From Litoribacter ruber (GTDB taxonomy: Bacteria; Bacteroidota; Bacteroidia; Cytophagales; Cyclobacteriaceae), in the NCBI RefSeq assembly GCF_018500185.1, contig NZ_JAHBGI010000001.1:310001-374000 (forward strand): DNA of 64,000 bases, given 5' to 3'. The position numbers were made by a program, and so were the translations under genes. The first letter of the stretch is position 1. Each line of letters opens with the position of its first letter. A model generated the notes under the pieces. That model ran no database searches and had not been told where the DNA came from. It was given only the letters and a program-made list of their open reading frames with translations. This document shows positions 43,014 through 52,200 of the stretch, in pieces.

Positions 43014-44042
43014 ATGTATAACGATAAAATAGAAACCCTTTTAAATGAAATCACTTCCTATAAGGCCAATTCCCCTGAGGAGTTGGAAGCTTACAGGATG
43101 AGGTTTATCAGCAAAAAGAGTGTGGTAGGTGAGCTTTTTGCAGAAATGCGAAACGTCCCCAATGAAGAGAAGAAAGCCTTTGGCCAGAAGATCAATTCCG
43201 TGAAGCAGGCAGCGGAAGACAAGTTTCAGGAACTTATTGAGGCGGTAGGTCAAAATGGCAAAAGCCAAAAATCGACTGACATTGACCTTACTTTGCCGGC
43301 TACCACTTTGCCTGTAGGAGGGATCCACCCTTTGACGGCCACAAGGCAGCGCATTATCGAGATTTTTGAGCGTATCGGATTCAACCTTTCTGAAGGCCCG
43401 GAAATCGAGGACGACTGGCATAATTTCACGGCGTTGAATTTCCCTGAAAATCACCCTGCCCGGGAAATGCAGGATACCTTCTTTTTGGAAAAGAATCCGG
43501 ATATCGCCCTTAGAACACACACTTCATCTGTTCAGGTGAGGGTGATGGAAAACCAAAAGCCGCCGATCAGAACTCTTTCTCCGGGAAGGGTTTTCAGAAA
43601 TGAGGCCATTTCGGCAAGAGCCCACTGTATTTTCCACCAAGTGGAGGGGTTGTATGTGGATAGAAATGTCGGATTCGCGGATTTGAAGCAGACCTTGTAT
43701 CACTTTGCAAAGGAAATGTTTGGGAAGAATACCCAAGTGAGGTTTAGACCATCCTACTTTCCTTTCACTGAGCCTAGCGCTGAAATTGATATCTCCTGCC
43801 AGCTCTGCAAAGGTGAAGGTTGTAATGTCTGCAAAGGTACCGGTTGGGTAGAAATCGGCGGGTCAGGAATGGTGGATCCAAATGTTTTGGAAAATTGCGG
43901 AATTGACTCTGAAGAATTTACCGGGTTTGCTTTTGGAATGGGCATCGAAAGAATTGCCATGTTGAAATATCAGATCAAGGATTTGAGACTGTTTACTGAA
44001 AATGATATCAGGTTTTTGCGGCAGTTTAAGCCTTTGATTTGA
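43014..44042 (+). CDS. pheS: Phenylalanyl-tRNA synthetase alpha subunit
   Basis: 342 residues, the normal length. It forms the catalytic subunit of the alpha2beta2 enzyme that charges tRNA-Phe. The N-terminal coiled coil (1-95) binds tRNA, and the class II catalytic core includes GPEIEDDWHNFTALNFPE, HPAREMQDTFF, RTHTSSVQVR (motif 2 region), FHQVEGLYVD and motif 3 GFAFGMGIERIAML. A Cys-rich turn CQLCKGEGCNVCKGTGW near 262-278 is common in this phylum. The beta subunit is not adjacent. A bidirectional terminator follows at 44137. Confidence 0.97.
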   Translation: MYNDKIETLLNEITSYKANSPEELEAYRMRFISKKSVVGELFAEMRNVPNEEKKAFGQKINSVKQAAEDKFQELIEAVGQNGKSQKSTDIDLTLPATTLPVGGIHPLTATRQRIIEIFERIGFNLSEGPEIEDDWHNFTALNFPENHPAREMQDTFFLEKNPDIALRTHTSSVQVRVMENQKPPIRTLSPGRVFRNEAISARAHCIFHQVEGLYVDRNVGFADLKQTLYHFAKEMFGKNTQVRFRPSYFPFTEPSAEIDISCQLCKGEGCNVCKGTGWVEIGGSGMVDPNVLENCGIDSEEFTGFAFGMGIERIAMLKYQIKDLRLFTENDIRFLRQFKPLI

Positions 44043-44136
44043 AAAAAAGCCCGAAGACGGGAGACCGGAGACAGAAGGGGCGGGCAATGTTAACCTTGAA
44101 CCATGGATTAGGAATATTTTAAACCCTTAACAAAAA

Positions 44137-44160
44137 AGAGGAGCTTTTCAAAGCTCCTCT
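44137..44160. terminator. Bidirectional terminator between pheS and the SurA-type operon
   Basis: AGAGGAGCTT/AAGCTCCTCT 10-bp stem with loop TTCA, A run on the left and T run on the right. Confidence 0.85.
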
Positions 44161-44177
44161 TTTTTTATCTAATTCCG

Positions 44178-45569
44178 TCAGCGTTCTTTTAAAACGTCGC
44201 ATCGGTCGTATGCTGGATCAATATCTATATAAACGTCATCTTTGGCACTAATAAACCATTTGTTGAGCAGGTTTTCTTCTTTTTGCCTTCGAGTCGCCGT
44301 TTTCAACTTTTCATAATCATCATTCAGATTGGCGCGGTGTGCTGGGAACTTCTCCTTGTAATATAGAATCCTTACCCTGTCCTCTTCACGCTCATTTTGG
44401 TATCTCATAGGCTTTGTGATGGAACCCACCTTCATGGTATCCAATGTGAAATACAAAACAGGATCATCCAGGTTTCTAAGTGTCAACCTATTTGCTCCGG
44501 TGTTTTGGTCACTGAAAAAGCCACCATTATCAGACGTGTTACGGTCGTCACTATACTCCTTTGCTGCTTTTGAAAAGGCAATGCTGTCATTGACAATCTT
44601 GGTTCTCAAGCTGTCCAAATATCTTTCAGCCTTTGCGATGTCATTATCGGTCGGCCTAGGTCTGATGAGGATGTGTTTGGTGTTGAAAGTGTTTCCCCTT
44701 CTTTCCAAAAGTTGGATCATGTGAAAGCCAAACATGGATTCTACCGGGTCACTGATCTCTCCTGGCTTCAAAGCCAAAGCAGTTGCCTCATATTCAGGAG
44801 CCAATTCGCCCCTTCTAAAGAAGCCCAGCTCACCGCCTTGTGCACCAGAACCTGGATCTTCGGAGTATTTCTTAGCCAGTGGACCGAAGTCCTCCTCACC
44901 GTTCAGGATTTTTTCCTTCAAACCTTTCAGGAAGTTCACCACTCTGTCTTTTTCCTCCCTGTTCACTTCAGGCTTTTTCACAATTTGGCCCACTGTTACC
45001 TCAGCCGAGAAAAACGGCAGGGAGTCTTTAGGGATCTTGTTGTAGAACCTTCTTACCTCAGCAGGGGACACGGTAAGACCAGCAGTGATCTTCTTTTGCA
45101 TCTTATCAATGATCAATTGCTCCCTGATGGGCGTCTCCAACTCAGCTTTCAATTGGTCGGCTGTTTTTCCATACACTTCTGCCAAGGTATTTTCGTCGCC
45201 GCCAAACTGCTGCATGATCATAGAAAACCTTTGGTCAGTTTGCAGCATCACTTCGGCATCTGATACTACTACGGAATCAATCTCAGCTTTGGCCACCATC
45301 ATTTTATTTATCAAAAGTGATTCGAAGACATCACATCGGGTAGGGGCGTCAAATCCTTCCTGCTGTTGGGAAATGGACTCCAGATAGGCTTTCTGAAGGT
45401 CTGATTCCAAAATGATGTAATTGTCAACCTTGGCAATGATCTTATCCACCACCTGTCCTGTTTTTGGAACAGGGGGCGTTTGGGCTGCGGTGTCTTGATC
45501 TTGCGCCATCAATTGCCCCACGCCAAGCAATATGGCCATGGTAAAAAAGCATTTTTTAATGTCAATCAT
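44178..45569 (-). CDS. SurA-type periplasmic peptidyl-prolyl isomerase/chaperone
   Basis: 463 residues from the ATG at 45569 (45584 also possible, adding MSLQY). The signal peptide ends QLMAQ. A SurA N-terminal chaperone domain (VVDKIIAKVDNYIILESDL) is followed by two parvulin domains. The first lacks the usual HIL start (reads TVGQIVKKP) but has GGELGFFRRGELAPEYEATA, and the second starts TKHILIRP and has GGFFSDQNTGANR. It helps outer membrane proteins fold. The ATG overlaps the stop of the upstream gene by 8 bases (ATGATTGA), suggesting translational coupling. Third gene of a PpiC operon. Confidence 0.85.
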   Translation of the reverse strand: MIDIKKCFFTMAILLGVGQLMAQDQDTAAQTPPVPKTGQVVDKIIAKVDNYIILESDLQKAYLESISQQQEGFDAPTRCDVFESLLINKMMVAKAEIDSVVVSDAEVMLQTDQRFSMIMQQFGGDENTLAEVYGKTADQLKAELETPIREQLIIDKMQKKITAGLTVSPAEVRRFYNKIPKDSLPFFSAEVTVGQIVKKPEVNREEKDRVVNFLKGLKEKILNGEEDFGPLAKKYSEDPGSGAQGGELGFFRRGELAPEYEATALALKPGEISDPVESMFGFHMIQLLERRGNTFNTKHILIRPRPTDNDIAKAERYLDSLRTKIVNDSIAFSKAAKEYSDDRNTSDNGGFFSDQNTGANRLTLRNLDDPVLYFTLDTMKVGSITKPMRYQNEREEDRVRILYYKEKFPAHRANLNDDYEKLKTATRRQKEENLLNKWFISAKDDVYIDIDPAYDRCDVLKER

Positions 45570-46455
45570 GTATTGTAAACTCATTTTTTTCTAATGCGCG
45601 ATTATAAATATCTTTATGTAGCTGGTCAGCTAAGCTTACTTTGCGCTTATTAAGGATGATTTTGGCTATTTCATCCCGCACAAAATCCATCGGGGGTACC
45701 TGATCGGCAAGCTTAAATTCCAGTATTTTGAAATAATAGGCAAATTCCTCATCCTCGACTTTATAAAAGTCGTTGCTTTTCAGCAACTGGACCTTATTTG
45801 GATGACCAGCCAATGGGGTGTTCTGGGTGACTTCGTCAAATTTAACCCATGTACTGTCCTCAAGAAAGAAATTGCTCGCATATCTTTGGGCTAGCTCCCT
45901 AATTTCTTTGCTGTTGTCTCGATTGGATTTCAACAGCCTTTCCAAATCTTTATTCTGGGGCAGCTGTTTTTCCAGCTTGAAGAAATTGACCCTACTTATT
46001 ATTTCTTTTAGGATGAAGTTTTCCCTGTTCTGGGTGTAGTAAGCCGAAATTTCTTCATAAGGTACATCCTTGTCCAAGTTTTGGTCTACATAGTCTTTTT
46101 CATATTCATACACCATTAAGGCATATTTATAGTCCAAAAGTTTCCTTTCCAGCTCAGCTGGGTCTATAGATTTATTCTTCTCTGCCTGCTGCACCATCAG
46201 TTGTTTTCTGATCCAGTTTTGAACGTAACGTTCGGCAAATTTCGCTCTGTCTTCACCTGGGGTGATTTTAGCACTGAGAAACTCCAAATCAGTTGAGAAT
46301 AGACGCTGGCTGCCAACAGAAGCCACAAGACGGTCATCTGCATCTCTGCCGATCCTTTTTCCCGTGTTTTCACAAGAAGAAAGCGCACCCGCGAGGATCA
46401 AAAGGTAAACCTTACTTTTTAATAATCTCAAATACACGTTCTTTTTCTTCTTCAT
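45562..46455 (-). CDS. SurA-N-like lipoprotein lacking a recognisable parvulin domain
   Basis: 297 residues. The lipobox is GALSSC near residue 28. The N-terminal half resembles SurA chaperone helices (VASVGSQRLFSTDLEFLS, FAERYVQNWIRKQLMVQQA), but I see no HILV or GGDLGWF-type parvulin motif. The C-terminal part (VPPMDFVRDEIAKIILNKRK) matches the last helix of such proteins. It is likely a chaperone-only member that works with its two neighbours on outer membrane proteins. The start overlaps the upstream gene by 44 bases; a GTG about 19 bases further in is an alternative. Confidence 0.65.
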   Translation of the reverse strand: MKKKKNVYLRLLKSKVYLLILAGALSSCENTGKRIGRDADDRLVASVGSQRLFSTDLEFLSAKITPGEDRAKFAERYVQNWIRKQLMVQQAEKNKSIDPAELERKLLDYKYALMVYEYEKDYVDQNLDKDVPYEEISAYYTQNRENFILKEIISRVNFFKLEKQLPQNKDLERLLKSNRDNSKEIRELAQRYASNFFLEDSTWVKFDEVTQNTPLAGHPNKVQLLKSNDFYKVEDEEFAYYFKILEFKLADQVPPMDFVRDEIAKIILNKRKVSLADQLHKDIYNRALEKNEFTIHD

Positions 46456-48424
46456 TCACCTGAATGGGATAGCGCTCCCTTAATTCTGCGATCAGCTCTT
46501 TCTCCAAAGTTTCTTGATAATCCTGTATCGCCTTGCCTCTTGTTTCTGAAAGCTTTTTGGGCCCAGGTTCAATGGAGGAGCCCAAGACCAAGAAATGAGA
46601 GCGGCCATCATGTTTTAACTCATGGTATTTCTCTGCTATGTCTACCTTCTGAAGCACAGCATGGTTAGCATGCTCAAATACACCGTCTTCAAGTTCAAAT
46701 AAGCCAGGGTAATCATTTAGAAACTGGTCTTCCACGGCTGGCTTTAATCTAGAGCTGTAGGCTTTATTGGACAAGAATCTTCTTACTTTGGAGAGTTGCT
46801 CCTCCTTGTTCATTTTCACGATTAAAGCGGGTACTCGTTCCTTCCACTGGTATCTTTCCTGGTTTTTGGCAAAATAGGCCTCTAAACCCGCAGTGTCCAA
46901 AAGCGCTTTTTGCCATACCATATCGTTCATCAAACTGAACAGTAAAATACCGTCCCGGTATTCCTTAACGAGCATTTTGTATTCCTCATTGTTCTGAAGC
47001 AGTTCCTGTTCCTCGGCTATGTCAAGCTCTGCTTGGATGAATTTGTCAAACCATGGCTGGAAAAACTTCTGCGGGCTGGTTTTTACCACTGCCTGGTCAC
47101 TCTCGATGAATCTAATAAAATCCCTCACTGAGCGATCCTTTTCCGCTATAGTGATCAACGTGGTATCCAGAAGGTTTTTTTCTTCCAGTTCACTTTTTAC
47201 TGCCTGTAGACTTTTTCCAAGGGCTTGGTCTATTTGTGGTTTGATGTTTTCTATTAGTCCACTGTTTTCCTGATAGCCAAATTTCGACTTCTGCATAGCC
47301 ACCACCTGCGTTTGAATCAGAGAGGAGCGGCTGTCACGTAAAATTTTTGACCTTAATGCAGGCTCCATCACTTCATAGGGGGGGACTTCCCGCACATCTT
47401 CCAGTCGTATAATATGGTACCCGTAAGCCGTCTTGATAGGAGAAGAGATTTCTCCTTTATCTTTCAATTCAAATGCGGCTTTTTCAAACTCCGGAATAAT
47501 GGCACCTACACCAAACCAGGGAAGTTTTCCTCCCGTGTTTTTGTTGCTTTGATCATCGGAGAAGTTTTCCACCACGGTATTCCAGTCTGCGTTTGGTTTT
47601 TGCAGCTCGGTATAGATATCGGCAATTCGCTGTCTGGCCCGATCCTCTGTTACGGGGTCTGCAGAATTGGTGCGTACCAGAATGTGGGATACGCGAACCT
47701 CGCCCGGATTGGGCTTTCGGTCTTCCAGTTTGATGATGTGATAGCCATAATTGGTCAGAATAGGAGCTGAAATTTCCCCTATGGAAAGGTCATAGGCAGC
47801 ATCCTCAAATGGCTGGACCATAGTCAGAGCAGTAAAATAACCCAAGTCGCCTTTGTTTTCCTCTGCCGTAGGGTCATCTGAATGCTCCAATGCAAGTTGG
47901 TTGAAATCGGCCCCCTCTTCGGCTTCTGCCTTGATCTTTTCCGCCATTCTCAATACAGCAATACTGTCTTGCCTGCTGGCATTTTGAGGAAATTGCAATA
48001 GGATGTGGCTGGCTTTCAATACCTCTTGGGTTCTTGAATAGGCCTTTTTTATCTCCCCTTCCTGCAGGGAGTATTTTAAAATGAAGGGTTTCTTTAGGTC
48101 TTCTTTGAATATGGTGAATTCCTTGTCGAACTCATCTGAATCCTCCATCCCTAAATTGACCGCTTCGATTACTTTGAGCTTGTAATTGATAAAGGCATCC
48201 AGGCTTTTGTCAAAGTTGGCCTTGGAAATTTTGTCTTCGGCTCCCTCAAAGTGCTGGCTTTTGGTATAGATATGGACAAACTCGTCTGCAAAAATCTTTT
48301 CCTCGCCCAAGGTAAGCAGTGGCTGAGGGGAGTTGTCAATTGCGGTATTGGTATCCATCTTTGCGGATGGGGCACAGGCTAACATGCCCCCCACTAACAG
48401 GAAATGGAAATACTTTATTTTCAT
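46412..48424 (-). CDS. Parvulin-type peptidyl-prolyl isomerase lipoprotein (two PpiC domains)
   Basis: 670 residues. The signal peptide has lipobox GGMLAC. After an N-terminal helical part come two parvulin domains: one with KASHILLQFP, GDLGYFTALTMVQPFEDAAY and YGYHIIKLEDRK, and one with RVSHILVRT, GGKLPWFGVGAIIPEFEKAAF and YGYHIIRLEDVR. Then about 300 mostly helical residues follow. This is the PpiD/SurA-like layout common in Bacteroidota. First gene of the three-gene operon; a TAnnTTTG box lies 37-44 bases upstream of the ATG. Confidence 0.85.
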   Translation of the reverse strand: MKIKYFHFLLVGGMLACAPSAKMDTNTAIDNSPQPLLTLGEEKIFADEFVHIYTKSQHFEGAEDKISKANFDKSLDAFINYKLKVIEAVNLGMEDSDEFDKEFTIFKEDLKKPFILKYSLQEGEIKKAYSRTQEVLKASHILLQFPQNASRQDSIAVLRMAEKIKAEAEEGADFNQLALEHSDDPTAEENKGDLGYFTALTMVQPFEDAAYDLSIGEISAPILTNYGYHIIKLEDRKPNPGEVRVSHILVRTNSADPVTEDRARQRIADIYTELQKPNADWNTVVENFSDDQSNKNTGGKLPWFGVGAIIPEFEKAAFELKDKGEISSPIKTAYGYHIIRLEDVREVPPYEVMEPALRSKILRDSRSSLIQTQVVAMQKSKFGYQENSGLIENIKPQIDQALGKSLQAVKSELEEKNLLDTTLITIAEKDRSVRDFIRFIESDQAVVKTSPQKFFQPWFDKFIQAELDIAEEQELLQNNEEYKMLVKEYRDGILLFSLMNDMVWQKALLDTAGLEAYFAKNQERYQWKERVPALIVKMNKEEQLSKVRRFLSNKAYSSRLKPAVEDQFLNDYPGLFELEDGVFEHANHAVLQKVDIAEKYHELKHDGRSHFLVLGSSIEPGPKKLSETRGKAIQDYQETLEKELIAELRERYPIQVNEEEKERVFEIIKK

Positions 48425-48460
48425 ATATGTTGGCTTGCCGAAAACGATAGTGCAATGTTA

Positions 48461-48468
48461 CAAATTTA
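48461..48468 (-). promoter_or_regulatory. Possible -7 box of the PpiC/SurA operon
   Basis: Reads TAAATTTG on the minus strand (TAnnTTTG consensus), giving a leader of about 30 bases. No TTG at the usual upstream distance. Confidence 0.4.
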
Positions 48469-48516
48469 ATAGAAGAAAAATAGGGGTGGGATTGTATATG
48501 TGGAAATTATTAACAA

Positions 48517-48933
48517 TTATTTGGAATTAAGCATTTTGGTCAATCTGCAGGTGTTTTGGGTTCCTGTAGATTCGAATTCAATGTTGTCCATTATTTTTTT
48601 GACCAGCATGATGCCCAAGCCGCCCTTGCGTCTTTTTCTTTTCACTTCAGCAAGTTCAGGCTGCTTGTATTCGAGTATGTTAAAGCCCTCACCGCTATCT
48701 TTGATCTCTATGACCAGCTTGCTTTCGGTTTGGAAGACTTCCAGATAGATTTTATCGTTGGGGTTGCACTGATGGGAATGTATCATCAAGTTGGAGCACA
48801 CCTCATCCACAGCAAGCACCACCTGGTTTTTGGCTATTTCAGAAAGCTGCGACTTGTCCAATACCCCGTTGAGAAAACCACGGAGTTCGGAAAGTTTGCT
48901 TTTTTCACAACTTAAGATAAGATTATGCCTCAT
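48517..48933 (-). CDS. RsbW-like anti-sigma/serine-kinase-type ATPase
   Basis: 138 residues from ATG 48933; a longer frame exists but MRHNLILSCEKSKLSEL is the typical start and overlaps the STAS gene by 11 bases. HATPase_c motifs: VVLAVDEVCSNLMIHSH (N box), VIEIKDSGEGFN (G1) and KGGLGIMLVKKIMD (G2). In RsbW/SpoIIAB systems this protein binds the STAS partner or a sigma factor and phosphorylates the STAS serine. No sigma factor gene lies nearby, so the output is unknown. Confidence 0.85.
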   Translation of the reverse strand: MRHNLILSCEKSKLSELRGFLNGVLDKSQLSEIAKNQVVLAVDEVCSNLMIHSHQCNPNDKIYLEVFQTESKLVIEIKDSGEGFNILEYKQPELAEVKRKRRKGGLGIMLVKKIMDNIEFESTGTQNTCRLTKMLNSK

Positions 48934-49264
48934 AGAATTCTTGAAGAGCTTTCTCTTTGGTAGTCTGGATAATAATGAGCTGGTCGAGTCCAAGTATGTG
49001 AAAGACATTATAAACTTTTTGGTTTAATCCGAAAATTACAAACTGTATGTTTTGGGCTTCAAATTCCTCCAGATAAGACATAAAGACACCGAGTCCGGCG
49101 GAGGAAATGTATTGAAGGTTGCTGCCGTCCAAGAGGATTTTCTTATTGGGTTCCATTACGGCTTGCAGGGCGTTGTCAAGATCGACGGAGTTGCTGGCAT
49201 CCACCTCGCCTGAGAGGGTCAATATTACGTGTTCGTCTTCCTGTATCTTATCTATCTGCAACAT
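48923..49264 (-). CDS. STAS-domain anti-anti-sigma factor (RsbV/SpoIIAA-like)
   Basis: 113 residues, a single STAS domain. LTLSGEVDASNSVDLDNAL opens the fold, and the phosphorylatable serine is in LQYISSAGLGVF near residues 56-58. Phosphorylation by the RsbW-like neighbour and dephosphorylation by the upstream SpoIIE-type phosphatase would switch its binding state. Middle gene of the operon; overlaps the RsbW-like gene by 11 bases, which favours balanced production of the two partners. Confidence 0.9.
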   Translation of the reverse strand: MLQIDKIQEDEHVILTLSGEVDASNSVDLDNALQAVMEPNKKILLDGSNLQYISSAGLGVFMSYLEEFEAQNIQFVIFGLNQKVYNVFHILGLDQLIIIQTTKEKALQEFYEA

Positions 49265-49295
49265 AGTTTTTTATACGCTAATTAGCGGTTAGGGT

Positions 49296-51359
49296 TTATT
49301 TTAAAAACTTAACTATCAATAAAGAGTAATCATCGTCCGGCAGGGTGTCGGTGCCGATAAACTCATAAACTTTTTCCATTATTTTTTTGACAAGGTCTTC
49401 AGGCGACAACCTGTAGTTTTGCTCAAGGACTTCTTGCAGGTTTTCGAATCCAAACTCTTCCCCTTGCCCGTTTTTAGCCTCGATGATGCCATCGGTATAC
49501 ATCAGCATGATGTCTCCAGGCTGATATTGCAGGGTTTTTTCCTTGATGAATTTCGAATATTGGGAATTGCGGAGAATCCCTAGTCCTAGACCATCTACTT
49601 CCAAATAGGCACAAGTGTTTTTCCTTGCGCTGTAATAAAGGGTGGGGCAGTGCCCAGCCCGGCTGTAATTGATTGATTTCGTGGCGGTGTCAATAACATA
49701 GTAGGTGGTGGTGATGAAGTGGTTTTTCTCCAAGCACCTGCCCAAAGCGCCATTTGCCTGGGACAAAAAGGTGGATGGTGGCAAGTCCTGCTGCACCAAA
49801 GTGTGGAAAACCCCCTTCATCTGCGACATGTTAAAGGCCGCCGAAGTGCCTTTTCCCGATACATCACCTATGATGATCGCAAATCTGTCAGGTGTAAACT
49901 GGAAGGTCTCATAATAATCCCCGCCCACCTCATCGGCCGCTTCGGAAAGTCCTGCAATGTCAAAACATTCGTTTTTGTGCAGCACAGATGGCAAAAGGCT
50001 TCTTTGGACCCGCTGCGCAATTTCCAATTCCTCTTTATATCGCTCGTTTCTGATCGCTTCGCTCAAAAGCCTGTGGTTTTCTACCGATATGCTGGCCTGT
50101 CCCACAAAGGTCGAGATGATATTAATCATTTCCTTGTTAAAGCCATCCTTCACCTCTTTGAGCAAATAAATATGTCCCAGCACTTCCTTATTTACACGAA
50201 GTGGGATGATTAAGGCTGACTTATAGAAGGGGTGTTTTATTTTGCCTGTCAGGTATTCAAACGACTTCGGTTCTTCTTTGGACAAAAAGTCTTTAAAGGG
50301 CTTGGCGCTTTTCAGCTGCTCTTCCACTTCAACTCGGTCTTCTTCGCTTATAAACCTTTGGTGGATAACTGTTGGATTTTCCCCCAAGGGAGAAAGTTCC
50401 AGCCAAGCGGCATCAACATAGGCGGCGCTCATGCAACTGTCCATCAGGATATCCATGACCTCATTTTCACTCTGTCCAGGCTGAATAGATTGGCTAAGTT
50501 TTTGAAAATTGATGGCCTCAGTCAGCTTTTGCTCAAAGACTGAGGAGGTTGGCAGGTTGAACAGTGTCACCAAAAAGCTGAATAGCGCATAAATAAATAC
50601 AAACCCAAATAGTCCCAGTAGAAATAGGTTCTCGGTAAGGCTTACCACCACTGTAGCTTCCTCGGTCTGGGTAACGGTGTGGAAAAACAGGAAGCCTGTT
50701 GAAAGCAGAATAATGACCAGAAATAAAATAGACTTCCATTTTTCCTTAAATGTAAGGTAGGGTATCCATTTCAGGTTTACAGAAAGTATAATTCCGAAAA
50801 TGTAAATAAAGAATAGTCCAAAGATAAAGCTATAATTAAACGTGGTCTGGTTAAAGAACACGAAAAACATGCTGACCAGCAGAATGATCTCAAAGGCCTG
50901 CCATTGCTGCACTACGTTTTTGTCCTTTTGGTAAAGGATGAGCTGCCGCCAAATCAGGGCCACTGAGATCAAGAATATTGTGCTCAGCCCAAAATTGACG
51001 TGATAGAAGAAATTTTTGAGTAAGGGGTCAGTGGATAAGCGGCTATTTCCCAATAGAAAGTAGAAAAAGCGGATCAGCAAGGTGATCCCCGCGGCAAACA
51101 AACCCGTAGAAACCCCTTTCCAAATCAGATCCAGAAAACTTATTCCCTCATTTTTTTTGATGTCATTGTGAAAAAACAAAAACACCATGATAAAAAATAG
51201 TGTTTGTAGTATCCAAGTGATTTCCGGGGAAAAGCCTGTATCCATACGGTTTATCGCTCCAAAAAGGCGGACCAGGTCCACAAATAGGAGAGCTAACCAC
51301 GTGATGATGGCTAATAATAAGGCAATTCTACCGATATTTAGATTAAAGATCTTGAGCAT
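49296..51359 (-). CDS. Membrane GAF-SpoIIE phosphatase (RsbU-like)
   Basis: 687 residues. About seven hydrophobic segments fill residues 8-270. They are followed by a GAF-like domain (about 285-430: AYVDAAWLELSPLG, SALIIPLRVNKEVLGHIYLL), and then the PP2C/SpoIIE phosphatase domain with metal Asp residues in DEVGGDYYETF and IIGDVSGKGTSAAF, RAGHCPTLYY, and MLMYTDGIIEA. It probably dephosphorylates the downstream STAS protein in response to a membrane or small-molecule signal. First gene of the partner-switching operon, 31 bases before the STAS gene. Confidence 0.88.
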   Translation of the reverse strand: MLKIFNLNIGRIALLLAIITWLALLFVDLVRLFGAINRMDTGFSPEITWILQTLFFIMVFLFFHNDIKKNEGISFLDLIWKGVSTGLFAAGITLLIRFFYFLLGNSRLSTDPLLKNFFYHVNFGLSTIFLISVALIWRQLILYQKDKNVVQQWQAFEIILLVSMFFVFFNQTTFNYSFIFGLFFIYIFGIILSVNLKWIPYLTFKEKWKSILFLVIILLSTGFLFFHTVTQTEEATVVVSLTENLFLLGLFGFVFIYALFSFLVTLFNLPTSSVFEQKLTEAINFQKLSQSIQPGQSENEVMDILMDSCMSAAYVDAAWLELSPLGENPTVIHQRFISEEDRVEVEEQLKSAKPFKDFLSKEEPKSFEYLTGKIKHPFYKSALIIPLRVNKEVLGHIYLLKEVKDGFNKEMINIISTFVGQASISVENHRLLSEAIRNERYKEELEIAQRVQRSLLPSVLHKNECFDIAGLSEAADEVGGDYYETFQFTPDRFAIIIGDVSGKGTSAAFNMSQMKGVFHTLVQQDLPPSTFLSQANGALGRCLEKNHFITTTYYVIDTATKSINYSRAGHCPTLYYSARKNTCAYLEVDGLGLGILRNSQYSKFIKEKTLQYQPGDIMLMYTDGIIEAKNGQGEEFGFENLQEVLEQNYRLSPEDLVKKIMEKVYEFIGTDTLPDDDYSLLIVKFLK

Positions 51360-51435
51360 AAATAAAAACCACTACAATAATACATAATCTAGCGGACTTT
51401 ATGCTCTTTGTAAACTTTCCTTTTAAACTCTTTAA

Positions 51436-52170
51436 ATGTTGCTGAAAATGAAAAATTATTTATCCAAAGTGTCTGTATTTTTAATGACCCTGCTTTTGGT
51501 TGCCTGTGCGGGTGCTGATGTGGGGAGTATTCTTCGAGGCGCTGCGGGCGGGGCATTATCAGAAGATGATGTGGCCAGCGGTCTGAAAGAAGCTTTGGTG
51601 CAAGGAATCTCTAAAGGTTCCGAAAGTGCCTCCAGGGAAGATGGCTTTTTCAAAAACGAGTTGATAAGAATTGCCCTTCCAGAGGAGATGAGGAGAGTGG
51701 AATCCACCATGCGATCCTTAGGTTTGGGTAGTGAGGTCGACAGGGTGCTGCTCACTATCAACCGTGGAGCGGAAAATGCCGCAAGAGAGGCAAGGCCTAT
51801 TTTCGTGAATGCCATTAGGCAGATGTCTGTGCAGGATGCTTGGGGAATTCTTCGGGGAGAGGACGATGCGGCCACTTCATATTTGAGAAGAACCACATCT
51901 GAGGAGCTTACCCGGCTTTTTATGCCAAGAATTCAGGAATCACTGGATCAGGTGGGGGCCACGAGGCATTATTCGGATTTGGTGAGGGCCTACAATGCCA
52001 TTCCAACCACATCCAACATTGATCCGGACTTGAATAATTATGTGACGGAAAGGGCGCTTGATGGACTTTTTACGCTGATTGCGGAAGAAGAGAAAAACAT
52101 TAGAGAAAACCCGATGCAGAGGACTTCTTCCTTGATGCGAAGAGTGTTTGCGGCTCAGGATGGGCAATAA
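51436..52170 (+). CDS. DUF4197 lipoprotein
   Basis: 244 residues (a second ATG at 51448 would drop four). The signal peptide ends in lipobox LLLVAC. The body fits DUF4197: ALSEDDVASGLKEALVQG near the start, LPEEMRRVESTMRSLGLG, NRGAENAAREARPIFVNAI, and DAWGILRGEDDAATSYLRR. Helical and periplasmic; no biochemical function is known. Divergent from the RsbU-like gene and convergent with the DUF721 gene. Confidence 0.85.
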   Translation: MLLKMKNYLSKVSVFLMTLLLVACAGADVGSILRGAAGGALSEDDVASGLKEALVQGISKGSESASREDGFFKNELIRIALPEEMRRVESTMRSLGLGSEVDRVLLTINRGAENAAREARPIFVNAIRQMSVQDAWGILRGEDDAATSYLRRTTSEELTRLFMPRIQESLDQVGATRHYSDLVRAYNAIPTTSNIDPDLNNYVTERALDGLFTLIAEEEKNIRENPMQRTSSLMRRVFAAQDGQ

Positions 52171-52174
52171 ACAA

Positions 52175-52200
52175 AATAGGGCGGTGTATGCCGCCCTATT
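52175..52200. terminator. Hairpin between convergent DUF4197 and DUF721 genes
   Basis: AATAGGGCGG/CCGCCCTATT, a perfect 10-bp stem with loop TGTATG. No T run on either side, so it may act as a transcript stabiliser or a weak terminator. It overlaps the stop of the DUF721 gene. Confidence 0.45.
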
